A stretch of 64,000 bases of DNA, taken from NCBI RefSeq assembly GCF_008245045.1, contig NZ_CP043428.1, positions 496,001 to 560,000 of the forward strand, in the 5' to 3' direction. A program made the position numbers and the translations under genes. This document shows, piece after piece, positions 1 to 8,848 of this stretch. Positions within the stretch are counted from its first letter, which is position 1; each line of letters opens with the position of its first letter. The notes under the pieces are model-generated. The model was not told where the DNA came from and ran no database searches. It saw only the letters and a list, made by a program, of their open reading frames with translations. The DNA comes from Campylobacter volucris (lineage in GTDB: Bacteria; Campylobacterota; Campylobacteria; Campylobacterales; Campylobacteraceae).

Positions 1-73
1 TTAGTATATTTTTTTAAGCTCCAAGCTGTAACAATTACTAGGAAAAATTTAAAGACACACAAAAGGATAAAAA

Positions 74-1240
74 ATGCTAAGTCAAAGATCTCAAAATCTT
101 GGAGAATCTCTAACTTTAGTTATGACAGATATTGCTAAAAATTTAAAAGCAAGTGGTGAAAAAGTCATTAGCTTTTCAGCAGGAGAGCCTGATTTTGATA
201 CTCCTAAGGTTATAAAAGATGCAGCTATTAAAGCTATAGAAGATGGTTGTGGAGCTTATACACCTGTTATAGGGATTAAAGAAGTAATTGATGCTATTAA
301 ATATAAATTTAAAACAGATAATAATCTTGATTACAATGCTAGTGAAATTATTACTAGCGTAGGAGCAAAACATTCTTTATTTAGTGCAATACAATGTTTG
401 GTTGAAGAGGGTGATGAGGTAATTATCCCAAGTCCTTATTGGGTTAGTTATCCTGAAATGGTGAAATTTGCAGGTGGAACTCCAGTATTCATAGAAGGAG
501 AAGCTAAGAATGGTTTTAAAATCACCCCAGAACAGCTAAAAAATGCAATTACTCCAAAAACTAAGGTTTTGATGTTTAATTCCCCTTCAAATCCTACAGG
601 ATCTATATACTCTAAAGATGAAATTTTTGCTTTAGCTAAGGTTTTAGAAGGAACTAAGATTGTTGTTTTAAGTGATGAGATTTATGAAAAATTAGTGTAT
701 GATGGAGAATTTTGTGCTTTTGCACAAGTTAGCGAAGATGCTTTAAATAGAACAGTAAGCATAAATGGACTTAGTAAATGTGGGGCTATGCCAGGATGGC
801 GTTTTGGGTATATGGCTAGCAAGATGAGTGAGTTTAATAATGCTGTAAAAAAACTTCAAGGTCAAAGCACTTCAAACATTTGCTCCATAGTTCAGTATGC
901 TGCTTTACCTGCATTGCTTGGAAAAGCAAATGAAGATATTGAGATGATGAGACAAGCATTTTTAAAACGCAGAGAGTTAGCTTGTGAAATTTTATCTCAA
1001 AGTTCCAAATTAAAATTAGAACAAATTCCTCAAGGAGCTTTTTATTTGTTTATTTCTTGTCAAGAAGTTGATCAAGATTCTATGAGATTTTGTAAAAGAT
1101 TATTAGAAGAAGAAAAAGTTGCTTTAGTTCCTGGTATAGGATTTGGCATGGAAGGGTATTTTAGACTTTCATATGCTACCAATGAAAAAGATATCCAAGA
1201 AGGTTGTCAAAAAATTGTTGATTTTGTCAAAAGATATTAA
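74..1240 (+). CDS. aspB: Aspartate aminotransferase (class I PLP aminotransferase)
   Basis: A cytosolic, PLP-dependent enzyme that interconverts aspartate/2-oxoglutarate and oxaloacetate/glutamate, linking the TCA cycle to amino-acid synthesis. The 388-residue length is normal for the AAT-Ibeta subfamily. Visible landmarks are the NPTG motif near residue 173, the SDEIYE stretch with the pyridine-binding Asp at 201, the PLP Schiff-base lysine in GLSKCGAMPGWR (Lys235), and the substrate-carboxylate Arg in GYFRLSY (Arg364). The ATG is preceded by an AAAGGA ribosome site. The gene stands alone; the 73 bases before it hold no recognisable gene. Substrate specificity cannot be settled from sequence, and broader aromatic or prephenate transamination is possible. 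Confidence 0.9.
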   Translation: MLSQRSQNLGESLTLVMTDIAKNLKASGEKVISFSAGEPDFDTPKVIKDAAIKAIEDGCGAYTPVIGIKEVIDAIKYKFKTDNNLDYNASEIITSVGAKHSLFSAIQCLVEEGDEVIIPSPYWVSYPEMVKFAGGTPVFIEGEAKNGFKITPEQLKNAITPKTKVLMFNSPSNPTGSIYSKDEIFALAKVLEGTKIVVLSDEIYEKLVYDGEFCAFAQVSEDALNRTVSINGLSKCGAMPGWRFGYMASKMSEFNNAVKKLQGQSTSNICSIVQYAALPALLGKANEDIEMMRQAFLKRRELACEILSQSSKLKLEQIPQGAFYLFISCQEVDQDSMRFCKRLLEEEKVALVPGIGFGMEGYFRLSYATNEKDIQEGCQKIVDFVKRY

Positions 1241-1281
1241 ACCGCTTTAATAAAGACATTTTTTAATAAGCAAGCTTTTGA

Positions 1282-1287
1282 TATAAT
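1282..1287 (+). promoter_or_regulatory. Putative sigma70 -10 box (TATAAT) for tgt
   Basis: TTTTGATATAATTTTG lies 25 bases before the tgt start. A perfect TATAAT preceded by a T-rich stretch and no clear -35 is the usual housekeeping promoter form in Campylobacter. The tgt-corA pair is probably transcribed from here. Confidence 0.6.
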
Positions 1288-1312
1288 TTTGTAAAAAATT
1301 ATAGGAATTTAA

Positions 1313-2434
1313 ATGGAATTTAAAGTTGAATATAAAAGTTCCAATGCAAGAGCTTGCCGCATTAAAACTTCTCATAGTGAAATTTTAACTCCTATTTTTA
1401 TGCCTGTTGGGACTTTGGCTGCTATCAAAAGCTTAGATGCGATTGATATGAGTGAAATTTTAGATGCAAAAATAATTCTGGCAAATACATATCATTTGTA
1501 TTTAAGACCAGGTTCTAAGATTATCAAACAAATGGGTGGTTTGCATGGCTTTAGCAAATTTGATAGATCTTTTTTGACAGATAGTGGAGGATTTCAAGCT
1601 TTTTCTTTGAGTAAAAATTCTAAACCCGATGAAGAAGGGATTAAATTTAAAAGCCATATCGATGGGAGTTTGCACTATTTTACTCCAAAAAGTGTTTTAG
1701 ATGCTCAATATGATTTTAATTCAGATATTATGATGATTTTAGATGATTTGGTTGCTTTGCCAGCTTCTAAAGAGCGCATAGAGCTTTCTTTAAAAAGAAC
1801 GATAAAATGGGCAAAAGAGGCTATTGACTATCATAAATTAAAACAATCTCAAGGTATAGGTATAGGACAAAATATTTTTGGCATTATACAAGGTGGAACA
1901 GATTTTGAAGCTAGAAAAATTTGTTCTCAAGCACTTTGCGAAATGAGCTTTGATGGCTTAGCCATTGGAGGTTTAAGTGTAGGCGAAGAAAATGAAGCTA
2001 TGTATGATACGGTTGAAGCTATGATGCCTTATGTGGATGAGAATAGACCAAGATATTTAATGGGCGTTGGCACACCAGAAGATTTAGTAGAAAATGTTTC
2101 AAGAGGTGTAGATATGTTTGATTGTGTGATGCCAACTAGAAACGCAAGAAACGGAACCTTATTTACAAGTTTTGGTAAATTTAATATTAAAAAAGCTGAA
2201 TTTATCACTGATAATTTACCTATCGATTTAAAATGTTCTTGCTATACTTGCAAAAATTTTTCTAGAGCTTATTTAAATCATTTATTTAAAGCAAAAGAGC
2301 TTACTTTTTTTAGACTTGCAAGTTTGCATAATTTACATTATTATTTGGATTTAGTAAAGCAAATGAGACAAGCTATAATAAAAGATGAATTTGAAAATTT
2401 TAAAAGAGAATTTTATAGGCAAAGAACATGCTAA
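1313..2434 (+). CDS. tgt: Queuine tRNA-ribosyltransferase (tRNA-guanine transglycosylase)
   Basis: Exchanges guanine-34 for the queuosine precursor preQ1 in GUN-anticodon tRNAs (Asp, Asn, His, Tyr). The 373 residues carry the full bacterial signature: [10 protein letters not shown] with Asp90, GVGTPEDL followed by the catalytic segment [10 protein letters not shown] with Asp270 as likely nucleophile, and a C-terminal zinc site with Cys308, Cys310, Cys313 and His339. The ATG has a GGAATTTAA ribosome site. Its last codons overlap the next gene by 7 bases, so the two are probably co-translated. In C. jejuni the same neighbour follows tgt (Cj1010-Cj1011). Confidence 0.96.
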   Translation: MEFKVEYKSSNARACRIKTSHSEILTPIFMPVGTLAAIKSLDAIDMSEILDAKIILANTYHLYLRPGSKIIKQMGGLHGFSKFDRSFLTDSGGFQAFSLSKNSKPDEEGIKFKSHIDGSLHYFTPKSVLDAQYDFNSDIMMILDDLVALPASKERIELSLKRTIKWAKEAIDYHKLKQSQGIGIGQNIFGIIQGGTDFEARKICSQALCEMSFDGLAIGGLSVGEENEAMYDTVEAMMPYVDENRPRYLMGVGTPEDLVENVSRGVDMFDCVMPTRNARNGTLFTSFGKFNIKKAEFITDNLPIDLKCSCYTCKNFSRAYLNHLFKAKELTFFRLASLHNLHYYLDLVKQMRQAIIKDEFENFKREFYRQRTC

Positions 2435-3195
2435 ATGAAGCTTTAAAACAATTTATTAATAGTATAAATATTTCCAATGCTTATTATGAATTTGAAGATA
2501 GCGATATTTTTATTCTTGATAATGAGGATTTTAAATATATTTTTGTTTTTGAAAATGAGCAAATTTACTCTTATAAAGATAACGAAATGATTTTGTTTTC
2601 AAAAAATGATTTTATAGCTGTTTTGAAAAATGTTTTACAGGCTGAAAAAGATAAAATTAATTCTATTAATTTATCTATAGAAAAAAGAGAAATGTTAATT
2701 TTAGAAAATAAAAGAGTCAAAAATTTTCTTATAAAATATTTTATGTTGAAAGTTAAATTAGGAAAGAGTCATAAATTTGTTTCATCGATTTTGGAATCTT
2801 GTAAAATATGCTATAGCAAACAGCATTTTTTAAAAAAGAATTTAAAAACTATTCTTATAAATTTGGGTAATTTAGAAAGAAATATCAAAGAAAATATCAC
2901 ACGCCTTGAAAGCATATATGCTTATATCAATACAGTAAGAAACGAAAAAATAAACAAAAATATATATTTTTTAAGTATTATGTCTGCTATTTTTTTACCT
3001 TTAAATTTAATTGTTGGTTTTTTTGGTATGAATACGAAAAATTTATTTTTATCTGAAAACGACTATGGGACTTATTATATTTTAGGTGTAATTTTAACGA
3101 TATTTTTTATTTTATTTTTATGGTATCAATTTAAAGACAAAAAAGAATTGGACTTAGATGAATTTTCTACCAAAGTGAGAAAAAAGAAAAAATAG
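2428..3195 (+). CDS. CorA-like divalent-cation channel, short form
   Basis: The 255-residue protein ends in two hydrophobic segments (about 181-199 and 215-233) separated by a loop holding FFGMN. This GMN signature (200-202) marks the Mg2+/Co2+ selectivity filter of CorA-family channels. The long Lys/Glu-rich helix before it matches the CorA stalk helix. The protein is clearly shorter than typical CorA (about 315-350), because the N-terminal alpha/beta cytoplasmic domain is reduced. Ion selectivity is therefore uncertain; magnesium, cobalt or zinc transport are all possible. It overlaps tgt and is followed immediately by a convergent tRNA gene. Confidence 0.8.
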   Translation: MLNEALKQFINSINISNAYYEFEDSDIFILDNEDFKYIFVFENEQIYSYKDNEMILFSKNDFIAVLKNVLQAEKDKINSINLSIEKREMLILENKRVKNFLIKYFMLKVKLGKSHKFVSSILESCKICYSKQHFLKKNLKTILINLGNLERNIKENITRLESIYAYINTVRNEKINKNIYFLSIMSAIFLPLNLIVGFFGMNTKNLFLSENDYGTYYILGVILTIFFILFLWYQFKDKKELDLDEFSTKVRKKKK

Positions 3196-3272
3196 TGGTA
3201 CGCCCAAGAGGATTCGAACCTCTGACCTTTTGAACCGCAATCAAATGCTCTATCCAGCTGAGCTATGGGCGC
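3196..3272 (-). tRNA. tRNA-Arg (anticodon GCG)
   Basis: A 77-nt cloverleaf on the minus strand with encoded CCA. The acceptor GCGCCCA pairs with TGGGCGT, with G-U at the first pair. The anticodon arm TTTGA-TTGCGGT-TCAAA gives anticodon GCG, and the T arm is AGAGG-TTCGAAT-CCTCT. The GCG anticodon decodes CGC, and CGU by wobble. Most bacteria instead use ACG modified to ICG for this box. The 3' end abuts the stop of the CorA-like gene. Confidence 0.96.
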
Positions 3273-3387
3273 AAAAATCAAAATTCTATCAAAAAAATCT
3301 TAAATTTAGCAAAAATAAAAACTTTACAGAATTTTTATATTTTTATGCTAATCTTTTCTAAAATAAAATCAGCATAAATAAGGCAAG

Positions 3388-4830
3388 ATGATGATACATA
3401 AGATTTTAATAGCCAATAGAGGCGAGATAGCAGTTAGAGTGATTCGTGCTTGTAGGGATTTACATATAAAAAGCGTGGCTGTTTATACTGAGCCTGATTA
3501 TGAGTGTTTGCATGTAAAAGTAGCTGATGAAGCTTATAGGATAGGTACTGATGCTATTAGAGGATATTTAGATGCTAAGAGAATAGTAGAGATTGCAAAA
3601 GCTTGCGGAGCTGATGCTATACATCCTGGATATGGATTTTTAAGTGAAAATTATGAATTTGCAAAAGAATGTGAAGAAGCTGGGATTATTTTCATAGGGC
3701 CAAAATCAGATGTTATCCGTAAAATGGGAAATAAAAATATCGCAAGATATTTAATGAAAAAAAATGGAATTCCTGTGGTTCCAGGTACTGAAAAGCTTAA
3801 TCATTGCACTTTAGAAGAAATAAAACTTCAAGCATTAAAAATAGGCTATCCTGTGATTTTAAAAGCAAGCGGCGGCGGCGGCGGTAGAGGTATCCGCGTA
3901 GTACATAAAGAAGAAGATTTGGAAAAATCTTTTGAAGCTTGCAAAAGAGAAGCACTTAGCTTTTTTAAAAATGATGAAGTTTTTATGGAAAAATATGTAA
4001 TCAACCCAAGACATATTGAATTTCAAATTCTAGCGGATAATTATGGTAATATTATCCATCTTTGTGAAAGAGATTGTTCTATACAAAGAAGACATCAAAA
4101 AATCATTGAAATAGCTCCATGCCCTAGTATTTCTGAAAAACTAAGAAAAACCATAGGGGTTACTGCTGTTGCTGCTGCTAAGGCTGTTGGATATACCAAT
4201 GTTGGGACGGTTGAGTTTTTGCTTGATGATTATAATAAATTTTATTTTATGGAAATGAATACAAGAATTCAAGTAGAACACCCAATCACAGAAGAAATTA
4301 CAGGAATTGATCTTATCACAAGGCAAATTCGTATAGCAAATGGTGAAATTTTAGATCTTGAACAAAGTGATATTAAACCAAGAGGCTTTGCAATTGAAGC
4401 AAGGATTACAGCTGAAAATGTGTGGAAAAATTTCATTCCAAGTCCTGGAAAAATTACAGAGTATTTCCCAGCTTTAGGCCCTTCAGTGAGAGTGGATAGT
4501 CATTTGTATAAAGATTATACCGTTCCGCCTTTTTATGATTCTTTACTTGCTAAGCTTATTGTTAAAGGATCAAGTTATGATAGTGCTGTTAATAGACTTG
4601 AAAGAGCTTTGAAAGAATTTGTAATCGATGATATTAGAACCACGGTTCCATTTTTGATTGCGATTACTAAAATTAGAGAATTTAGAAGAGGATATTTTGA
4701 TACTTCATTTATAGAAACGCATATGGAAGAGCTTTTGGAAAAAACAGAAGATAGACACCAAGAAAATAAAGAAGAGGTTATAGCTGCTATTGCGGCAGCA
4801 TTACAAAAAATCAAAGAAAGTAGAGAATAA
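3388..4830 (+). CDS. pycA: Biotin carboxylase subunit, probably of pyruvate carboxylase (PycA)
   Basis: An ATP-grasp enzyme that carboxylates a biotin-carrier domain with bicarbonate. The 480 residues contain the N-terminal fold (ILIANRGEIAVRVIRA), the glycine-rich ATP loop KASGGGGGRG, and the catalytic stretch MEMNTRIQVEHPITE near residue 290. It is longer than AccC (about 450) by a C-terminal Glu/Lys-rich tail. The downstream genes match the C. jejuni pycA locus (Cj1037c-Cj1034c), which is why I prefer pyruvate carboxylase subunit A over AccC. The carboxyltransferase partner pycB is not in this window. Two adjacent ATGs are possible starts; the second, at 3391, has the better distance from AAGG. 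Confidence 0.85.
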   Translation: MMIHKILIANRGEIAVRVIRACRDLHIKSVAVYTEPDYECLHVKVADEAYRIGTDAIRGYLDAKRIVEIAKACGADAIHPGYGFLSENYEFAKECEEAGIIFIGPKSDVIRKMGNKNIARYLMKKNGIPVVPGTEKLNHCTLEEIKLQALKIGYPVILKASGGGGGRGIRVVHKEEDLEKSFEACKREALSFFKNDEVFMEKYVINPRHIEFQILADNYGNIIHLCERDCSIQRRHQKIIEIAPCPSISEKLRKTIGVTAVAAAKAVGYTNVGTVEFLLDDYNKFYFMEMNTRIQVEHPITEEITGIDLITRQIRIANGEILDLEQSDIKPRGFAIEARITAENVWKNFIPSPGKITEYFPALGPSVRVDSHLYKDYTVPPFYDSLLAKLIVKGSSYDSAVNRLERALKEFVIDDIRTTVPFLIAITKIREFRRGYFDTSFIETHMEELLEKTEDRHQENKEEVIAAIAAALQKIKESRE

Positions 4831-5093
4831 TGAGTTTTTTAGATGAATTAAAAGATATAAAAAAAGAGCTTCAAAAAGAGCAAAATTTAAATAAAAAACA
4901 AAAAATAAAATCTAGCAAAAGTGGTGTGAGTTTAAAAAACGCTGATTTAAATTCGCTTAAAAAAGAATTATCATCAAAGAATGAAGAAAAAAAACAAGAT
5001 CAAGAATTTGAAAATATATTTTTAAAACAAGAGCGTCTTGTAGATGAATTTATGGATTTTATAAAAAATAGTGATATTAAAAAGATAAAATGA
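4830..5093 (+). CDS. Small charged coiled-coil protein (hypothetical)
   Basis: An 87-residue soluble protein, very rich in Lys and Glu, predicted to be mostly helical or coiled coil, without any domain I recognise. It starts one base inside the pycA stop (TAATG) and its end overlaps the next start by ATGA, so translation of the whole pycA-bpt run is coupled. Its counterpart in C. jejuni (Cj1036c) has the same position. No function can be assigned; the tight conservation of place suggests a real gene. Confidence 0.75.
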   Translation: MSFLDELKDIKKELQKEQNLNKKQKIKSSKSGVSLKNADLNSLKKELSSKNEEKKQDQEFENIFLKQERLVDEFMDFIKNSDIKKIK

Positions 5094-5806
5094 ATATTAT
5101 AGGTTTTTGTACCTTGGAGGAAGAATGTCCTTATCTTAAAGATAGGATGTGTAGAAATGAGTATAATTATATCCCTTTGATTACAAAAGAGCAAAATCAA
5201 GAATTGGTTTCAAGGGGTTGGAGACGCTTTGGGTCGTATTTTTCAAGACCTATTTGTAATGATTGTAATGAGTGTCAAAATTTAAGAATTTTAACCCAAA
5301 ATTTTCATTTTAGCAAAAGCTATCGCAGAGTTTTAAAAAAAAATATAGCAACTAAAATCATTTTACAAAAACCATCATTAAGTGATGAACATTTGTTGCT
5401 TTATGAAAAATACCACCATCATCAAAAAAATAAAAGATCATGGAAAATTTATGATTTAAATTTTAGAAAATATTATAATCTTTATGTGGATAATGCTCGA
5501 AATTTTGGTTATGAACTTGATTTTTATGTGGATAATAAATTGGTATGTGTGGATTTGATCGATATTTTAGATGATGGAATTTCTAGTATTTATTGTTTTT
5601 ATGATCCTGATTTTTCGCATTTAAGTCTTGGAAAATATTCTCTTTTGACAGAGATTAAACTTGCTCAACTTAAGAAATTAAAATACATTTATTTGGGATA
5701 TTTTATAAAGAAGTGTCAATCTTTATCTTATAAAGCCGATTATAGTCCAAATGAAATTTTAGAATACACTAGTGCTTTAAATGAACAAGCATTTTTGTGG
5801 CGTTAA
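5090..5806 (+). CDS. bpt: Aspartate/glutamate leucyltransferase (arginyl-tRNA-protein transferase family)
   Basis: An aminoacyl-tRNA-protein transferase of the N-end rule pathway. It adds Leu (bacterial Bpt) to N-terminal Asp or Glu, marking proteins for ClpAP/ClpS degradation. The 238-residue length is typical. The family landmarks are the N-terminal CPYL near residue 12 and the [15 protein letters not shown] cluster around residue 57, which hold the conserved cysteines and the catalytic region. The C-terminal GNAT-like half ends with [15 protein letters not shown]. It overlaps the upstream small gene by ATGA. Older annotations call it an arginyltransferase. Confidence 0.9.
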   Translation: MNIIGFCTLEEECPYLKDRMCRNEYNYIPLITKEQNQELVSRGWRRFGSYFSRPICNDCNECQNLRILTQNFHFSKSYRRVLKKNIATKIILQKPSLSDEHLLLYEKYHHHQKNKRSWKIYDLNFRKYYNLYVDNARNFGYELDFYVDNKLVCVDLIDILDDGISSIYCFYDPDFSHLSLGKYSLLTEIKLAQLKKLKYIYLGYFIKKCQSLSYKADYSPNEILEYTSALNEQAFLWR

Positions 5807-5824
5807 TTTTATCGAGAGGATTTT

Positions 5825-6631
5825 ATGCAAGTTGTTCAAACTTTAGAATCAGTTAGTGTTAATACTGATGATTTTTTAATGTTTAAATATTTCCAAGATC
5901 TTATCCGTAAAAATTTTTCTAAAGTTATAGGAAATAAAAATAAGACTTTATCTTTTTTTGTTGAAAATGAAATTCCTCAAAGAAGGTATTTTTTAAAACT
6001 TGTAAATCATAGATACAAAAAAGATACAGGAAATCAAATCGATAATCTTGCGTTTGCTCATTATAAAACCTTTAAATTAAATTTAGCTCAAGCAAATACT
6101 TTAAGACCAGTGATTTTTGCAAAGATTGGTTTTGCTCAAAAAAATATTTTAATCACTTTAAGTTCTAATGAAAAATTATTTGCTGTGTATTTAGAGCAAT
6201 ATTTTAAAGATCACAAAAGTTCATACGATGAGAAAAATTGTATTTTTTCAGTAGAGTATCAAGATGATAATACTTTAAATTTATTAGAAATTTTAGCTAG
6301 CGTAAATGAACATTTGAAATATTGTGTTGATTTTACTATCAATGAAACGCAGCTTTTAGATTTTAGAAATAAAATGAAAAATAAAACTAGCAATAATTGG
6401 AAATTTAATTCTTTGGCAAAACTTTTTGAAAATTATTTCCAAACTTTAGGATGTAATAGTAATGATGATTTTTCAACGATTAGACAAAATTATCTTAATC
6501 TAGTAAAAATTTACCATCCTGACAGACATCAAGGTAAAAGTAAAATCGAACAAGCCTATTGTAGAGAAGAATTTGAAAAAATTCAACTTGCTTATGAGAG
6601 TTTAAAATCTTTATATAAAAACAATACCTAA
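5825..6631 (+). CDS. DnaJ-like protein with C-terminal J domain
   Basis: A 268-residue protein whose last 70 residues form a J domain: YFQTLGCN at its start, the diagnostic HPD in KIYHPDRHQG, and a closing EFEKIQLAYESLK. It probably stimulates an Hsp70 (DnaK). The N-terminal 190 residues are not a family I recognise and lack the G/F and zinc regions of true DnaJ, which is encoded elsewhere in the window. The TTATCGAGAGGATTTT leader gives a strong GAGAGGA ribosome site. It is the last gene of the pycA run and is followed by a terminator-like hairpin. Confidence 0.8.
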   Translation: MQVVQTLESVSVNTDDFLMFKYFQDLIRKNFSKVIGNKNKTLSFFVENEIPQRRYFLKLVNHRYKKDTGNQIDNLAFAHYKTFKLNLAQANTLRPVIFAKIGFAQKNILITLSSNEKLFAVYLEQYFKDHKSSYDEKNCIFSVEYQDDNTLNLLEILASVNEHLKYCVDFTINETQLLDFRNKMKNKTSNNWKFNSLAKLFENYFQTLGCNSNDDFSTIRQNYLNLVKIYHPDRHQGKSKIEQAYCREEFEKIQLAYESLKSLYKNNT

Positions 6632-6657
6632 AAATGATTTATAAAAATCATTTTTTA
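6630..6657 (+). terminator. AT-rich intrinsic terminator after the pycA run
   Basis: An 11-bp inverted repeat (AAAAATGATTT and AAATCATTTTT, 4-nt loop) directly follows the stop codon of the J-domain gene and runs into T residues. The stem has a single C-G pair, so it would be weak on its own. Confidence 0.55.
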
Positions 6658-6738
6658 TATTTATCAGCAAGTAAAATAACATCATTTTAAGTTGGAATTT
6701 ATTAAAATTAAATTTTATTCTAAATTCTAGGAAAATGT

Positions 6739-7902
6739 TTGGTTGCTGATAGAAGATTATTTTTTTTAAGTTGTATTTTAATCACTATAGGGATACTTTT
6801 TTCTTATTCTTTAAGCGCCTTCACTGTGCTTTATTTAGAATATAACGAATTTCATTTTTTTATCAGGCAGCTTTTTTTTGGACTTAGTGGTATTGGTATT
6901 ATTTATTGTATTTCAAGATTAAACCCAGATAGTAAGCAAGCTCATTATTTAATGATGGGTATTTTGTTAATTTCTTTCGTGTGTATTGCTATTTTGCCTT
7001 TTTTACCTAATTTTTTAGCTACTGCTGCAGGTGGTGCTAAACGATGGATAAGACTAGGACCTCTTTCTATTTCTCCGGTTGAGTTTTTTAAAATAGGTTT
7101 GATTTATTTTCTTGCGTGGTCTTATACTAGAAGGATTGATGATAGTAAAAAGGCTATTAAACATGAAATTTTAATACTTATTCCATATTTTATACTAGCT
7201 AGTATTGTTATTGGTTATATTTATATGACGCAAAATGATTTAGGACAAAGTGTTATTTCGTTTTTTTTGGTGTTTGCGTTAGCCTTTTTTGCAGGAGCTA
7301 GCAAAAGACTTTTTGCATTTGGTATTGTTATAGTTGGTATGATTGGTGTTTTGGTTATTTTAAGTAATCAAAGAAGAATTCAACGCATCGCAGCTTGGTG
7401 GGGAAATATTCAAGATGCTTTTTTGCCTTTGTTTCCTGATTGGATGGCAAATGCTTTAAGGGTTGGACACAATAGCGAGCCATATCAAATTTCACATAGT
7501 TTAAATGCTATTGCCCACGGAGGTTTTTTTGGAGAAGGGCTTGGGCTTGGTACTTTTAAATTAGGATTTTTAAGTGAAGTGCATACAGATTTTGTATTAT
7601 CTGGTATAACAGAAGAAATAGGCTTATTTGGTTTAGGAATAATTTGTCTTATTTATCTACTTGTGATACTTAGAATTTTTAGAATAGCTGGAAGATGTGA
7701 AAATAAAGTTCATTTTTTATTTTGTTCTGGCGTTGCTTTGTTGTTATTATTTTCATTTTTTATGAATGCTTTTGGAATTATTTCTTTAACTCCTTTAAAA
7801 GGAGTTGCTGTGCCACTTTTAAGCTATGGTGGTAGTTCTATGTGGTCTATTTGTATCGGTATAGGTTATGTGCTGATGATTAGCAAAAAAGTAAAAATTT
7901 AA
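6739..7902 (+). CDS. ftsW: FtsW/RodA-type SEDS peptidoglycan glycosyltransferase
   Basis: An integral membrane lipid-II polymerase of the SEDS family, acting with a class B penicillin-binding protein in septal (FtsW) or lateral (RodA) wall synthesis. About ten hydrophobic segments span the 387 residues. Conserved features are GGAKRWI near residue 93, the FFKIGLIYFLAW helix, NDLGQSVISF around residue 158, and a C-terminal PLLSYGGSSMW stretch. The start is a TTG placed 6 bases after AGGA; the nearby ATG at 6735 is out of frame and stops after four codons. C. jejuni Cj1038, annotated as FtsW/RodA, lies beside the pycA group, supporting the same identity here. FtsW versus RodA is not certain. Confidence 0.85.
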   Translation: MVADRRLFFLSCILITIGILFSYSLSAFTVLYLEYNEFHFFIRQLFFGLSGIGIIYCISRLNPDSKQAHYLMMGILLISFVCIAILPFLPNFLATAAGGAKRWIRLGPLSISPVEFFKIGLIYFLAWSYTRRIDDSKKAIKHEILILIPYFILASIVIGYIYMTQNDLGQSVISFFLVFALAFFAGASKRLFAFGIVIVGMIGVLVILSNQRRIQRIAAWWGNIQDAFLPLFPDWMANALRVGHNSEPYQISHSLNAIAHGGFFGEGLGLGTFKLGFLSEVHTDFVLSGITEEIGLFGLGIICLIYLLVILRIFRIAGRCENKVHFLFCSGVALLLLFSFFMNAFGIISLTPLKGVAVPLLSYGGSSMWSICIGIGYVLMISKKVKI

Positions 7903-7980
7903 AAATATTTATAAAAATATATAAAATTAACCTTAAATAAAATATTTTTTATTTTATCTTTACAAAATACATTTTTTTGA

Positions 7981-7986
7981 TATAAT
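7981..7986 (+). promoter_or_regulatory. Putative sigma70 -10 box upstream of leader ORF and ABC binding protein
   Basis: TTTTTTTGATATAATTGTG is a perfect TATAAT with a strong T tract upstream. A transcript starting about 7 bases downstream would include the short ORF at 8015 and the binding-protein gene at 8090. Confidence 0.65.
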
Positions 7987-8014
7987 TGTGTAATTTCAAT
8001 ACAAAGGAGAGATC

Positions 8015-8047
8015 ATGGAAAAATACAGGCGTTTAAGCATACTATAA
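8015..8047 (+). CDS. Candidate 10-residue leader peptide (MEKYRRLSIL)
   Basis: A very short reading frame with a textbook ribosome site (AAAGGAGA, 6 bases before ATG), lying between a clear -10 box and the substrate-binding lipoprotein gene. It has paired Arg codons (AGG CGT) followed by TTA, AGC, ATA and CTA codons. The Shine-Dalgarno is stronger than that of most genes in this window, which is unexpected for chance. I infer a translated uORF that may control the downstream transporter gene by attenuation or translational coupling. The stop is 42 bases before the next ATG. No experimental support is visible. Confidence 0.5.
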   Translation: MEKYRRLSIL

Positions 8048-8089
8048 TCTATAAAATTTTTAAAAATATTATTTTAAGGAAAATAAAAA

Positions 8090-8848
8090 ATGAAAAAAAT
8101 ATTATATGTTGTTTTAGCATTATTTAGTATGTTGGCTTTAGGTGCTTGTTCAAGCGAAAAAAATCAAACTAGTGCTTCTGAAGAAAAAGTTTATAAAGTA
8201 GGTATAGCGGCTAATTATCCTCCTTTTGATTTTATAAAAGATGCAAAAATTACAGGTTTTGATGTAGATTTGCTAGAAGAAATTGCAAAAAGAGAAAATT
8301 TAAAACTTGAATGGGTAAATATGAGTTTTGATGGTTTAATTCCTGCATTAAAAGCTGGTAAAATAGACATGATAGCTTCTGCTATGAGTTCTACTCCACA
8401 AAGATTAAATAGTATGGATTTTAGTAATACTTATTTTAATACTAAAAATTTATACTTAAAATTAAAAACAGATTCTAGCATCAGTGACAAACAAAGTTTA
8501 GAAGGTAAAAAAATAGGTGTTCAGCTTGGAACCATACAAGAAAGTGCTGCTAAAACTATACCAAATGCTCAAGTGGTTGCTGGTGAAGAGATGTTAGCTG
8601 CAATTTTAGCTTTAAAAGCTGGTAAAGTAGATGCAGTTTTAACAGATAAAGATATCGGTAAAGGCTATTTAAAAACTAATGAAGAACTTGAAGCGTTTTT
8701 AGAAGAAGATGATGGAAGTTCAGGCTTTTGTATAGCTTTTGATAAAGGTAAAGATGCAGAACTTGTTCAAAAAATCAACTCAGGTTTAGAAAAAGTTAAA
8801 GCAGATGGCACTTATCAAACACTCATAGAAAAATACGATTTACAATAA
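8090..8848 (+). CDS. Amino-acid ABC transporter substrate-binding lipoprotein (SBP family 3)
   Basis: A 252-residue periplasmic binding protein. The signal peptide ends in the lipobox LGAC, so Cys20 would be lipidated and the protein anchored to the inner membrane. The mature part has the family-3 pattern: YKVGIAANYPPFDF, ITGFDVDLLEEIAKR, LIPALKAGKIDMIASAMS and a closing IEKYDL. It has no permease or ATPase next to it. The nearest complete set of such subunits lacking a binding protein is about 5 kb away on the other strand (13971-15444), a likely partner. The ligand is unknown; a polar amino acid such as glutamine or cysteine is plausible. Confidence 0.88.
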   Translation: MKKILYVVLALFSMLALGACSSEKNQTSASEEKVYKVGIAANYPPFDFIKDAKITGFDVDLLEEIAKRENLKLEWVNMSFDGLIPALKAGKIDMIASAMSSTPQRLNSMDFSNTYFNTKNLYLKLKTDSSISDKQSLEGKKIGVQLGTIQESAAKTIPNAQVVAGEEMLAAILALKAGKVDAVLTDKDIGKGYLKTNEELEAFLEEDDGSSGFCIAFDKGKDAELVQKINSGLEKVKADGTYQTLIEKYDLQ

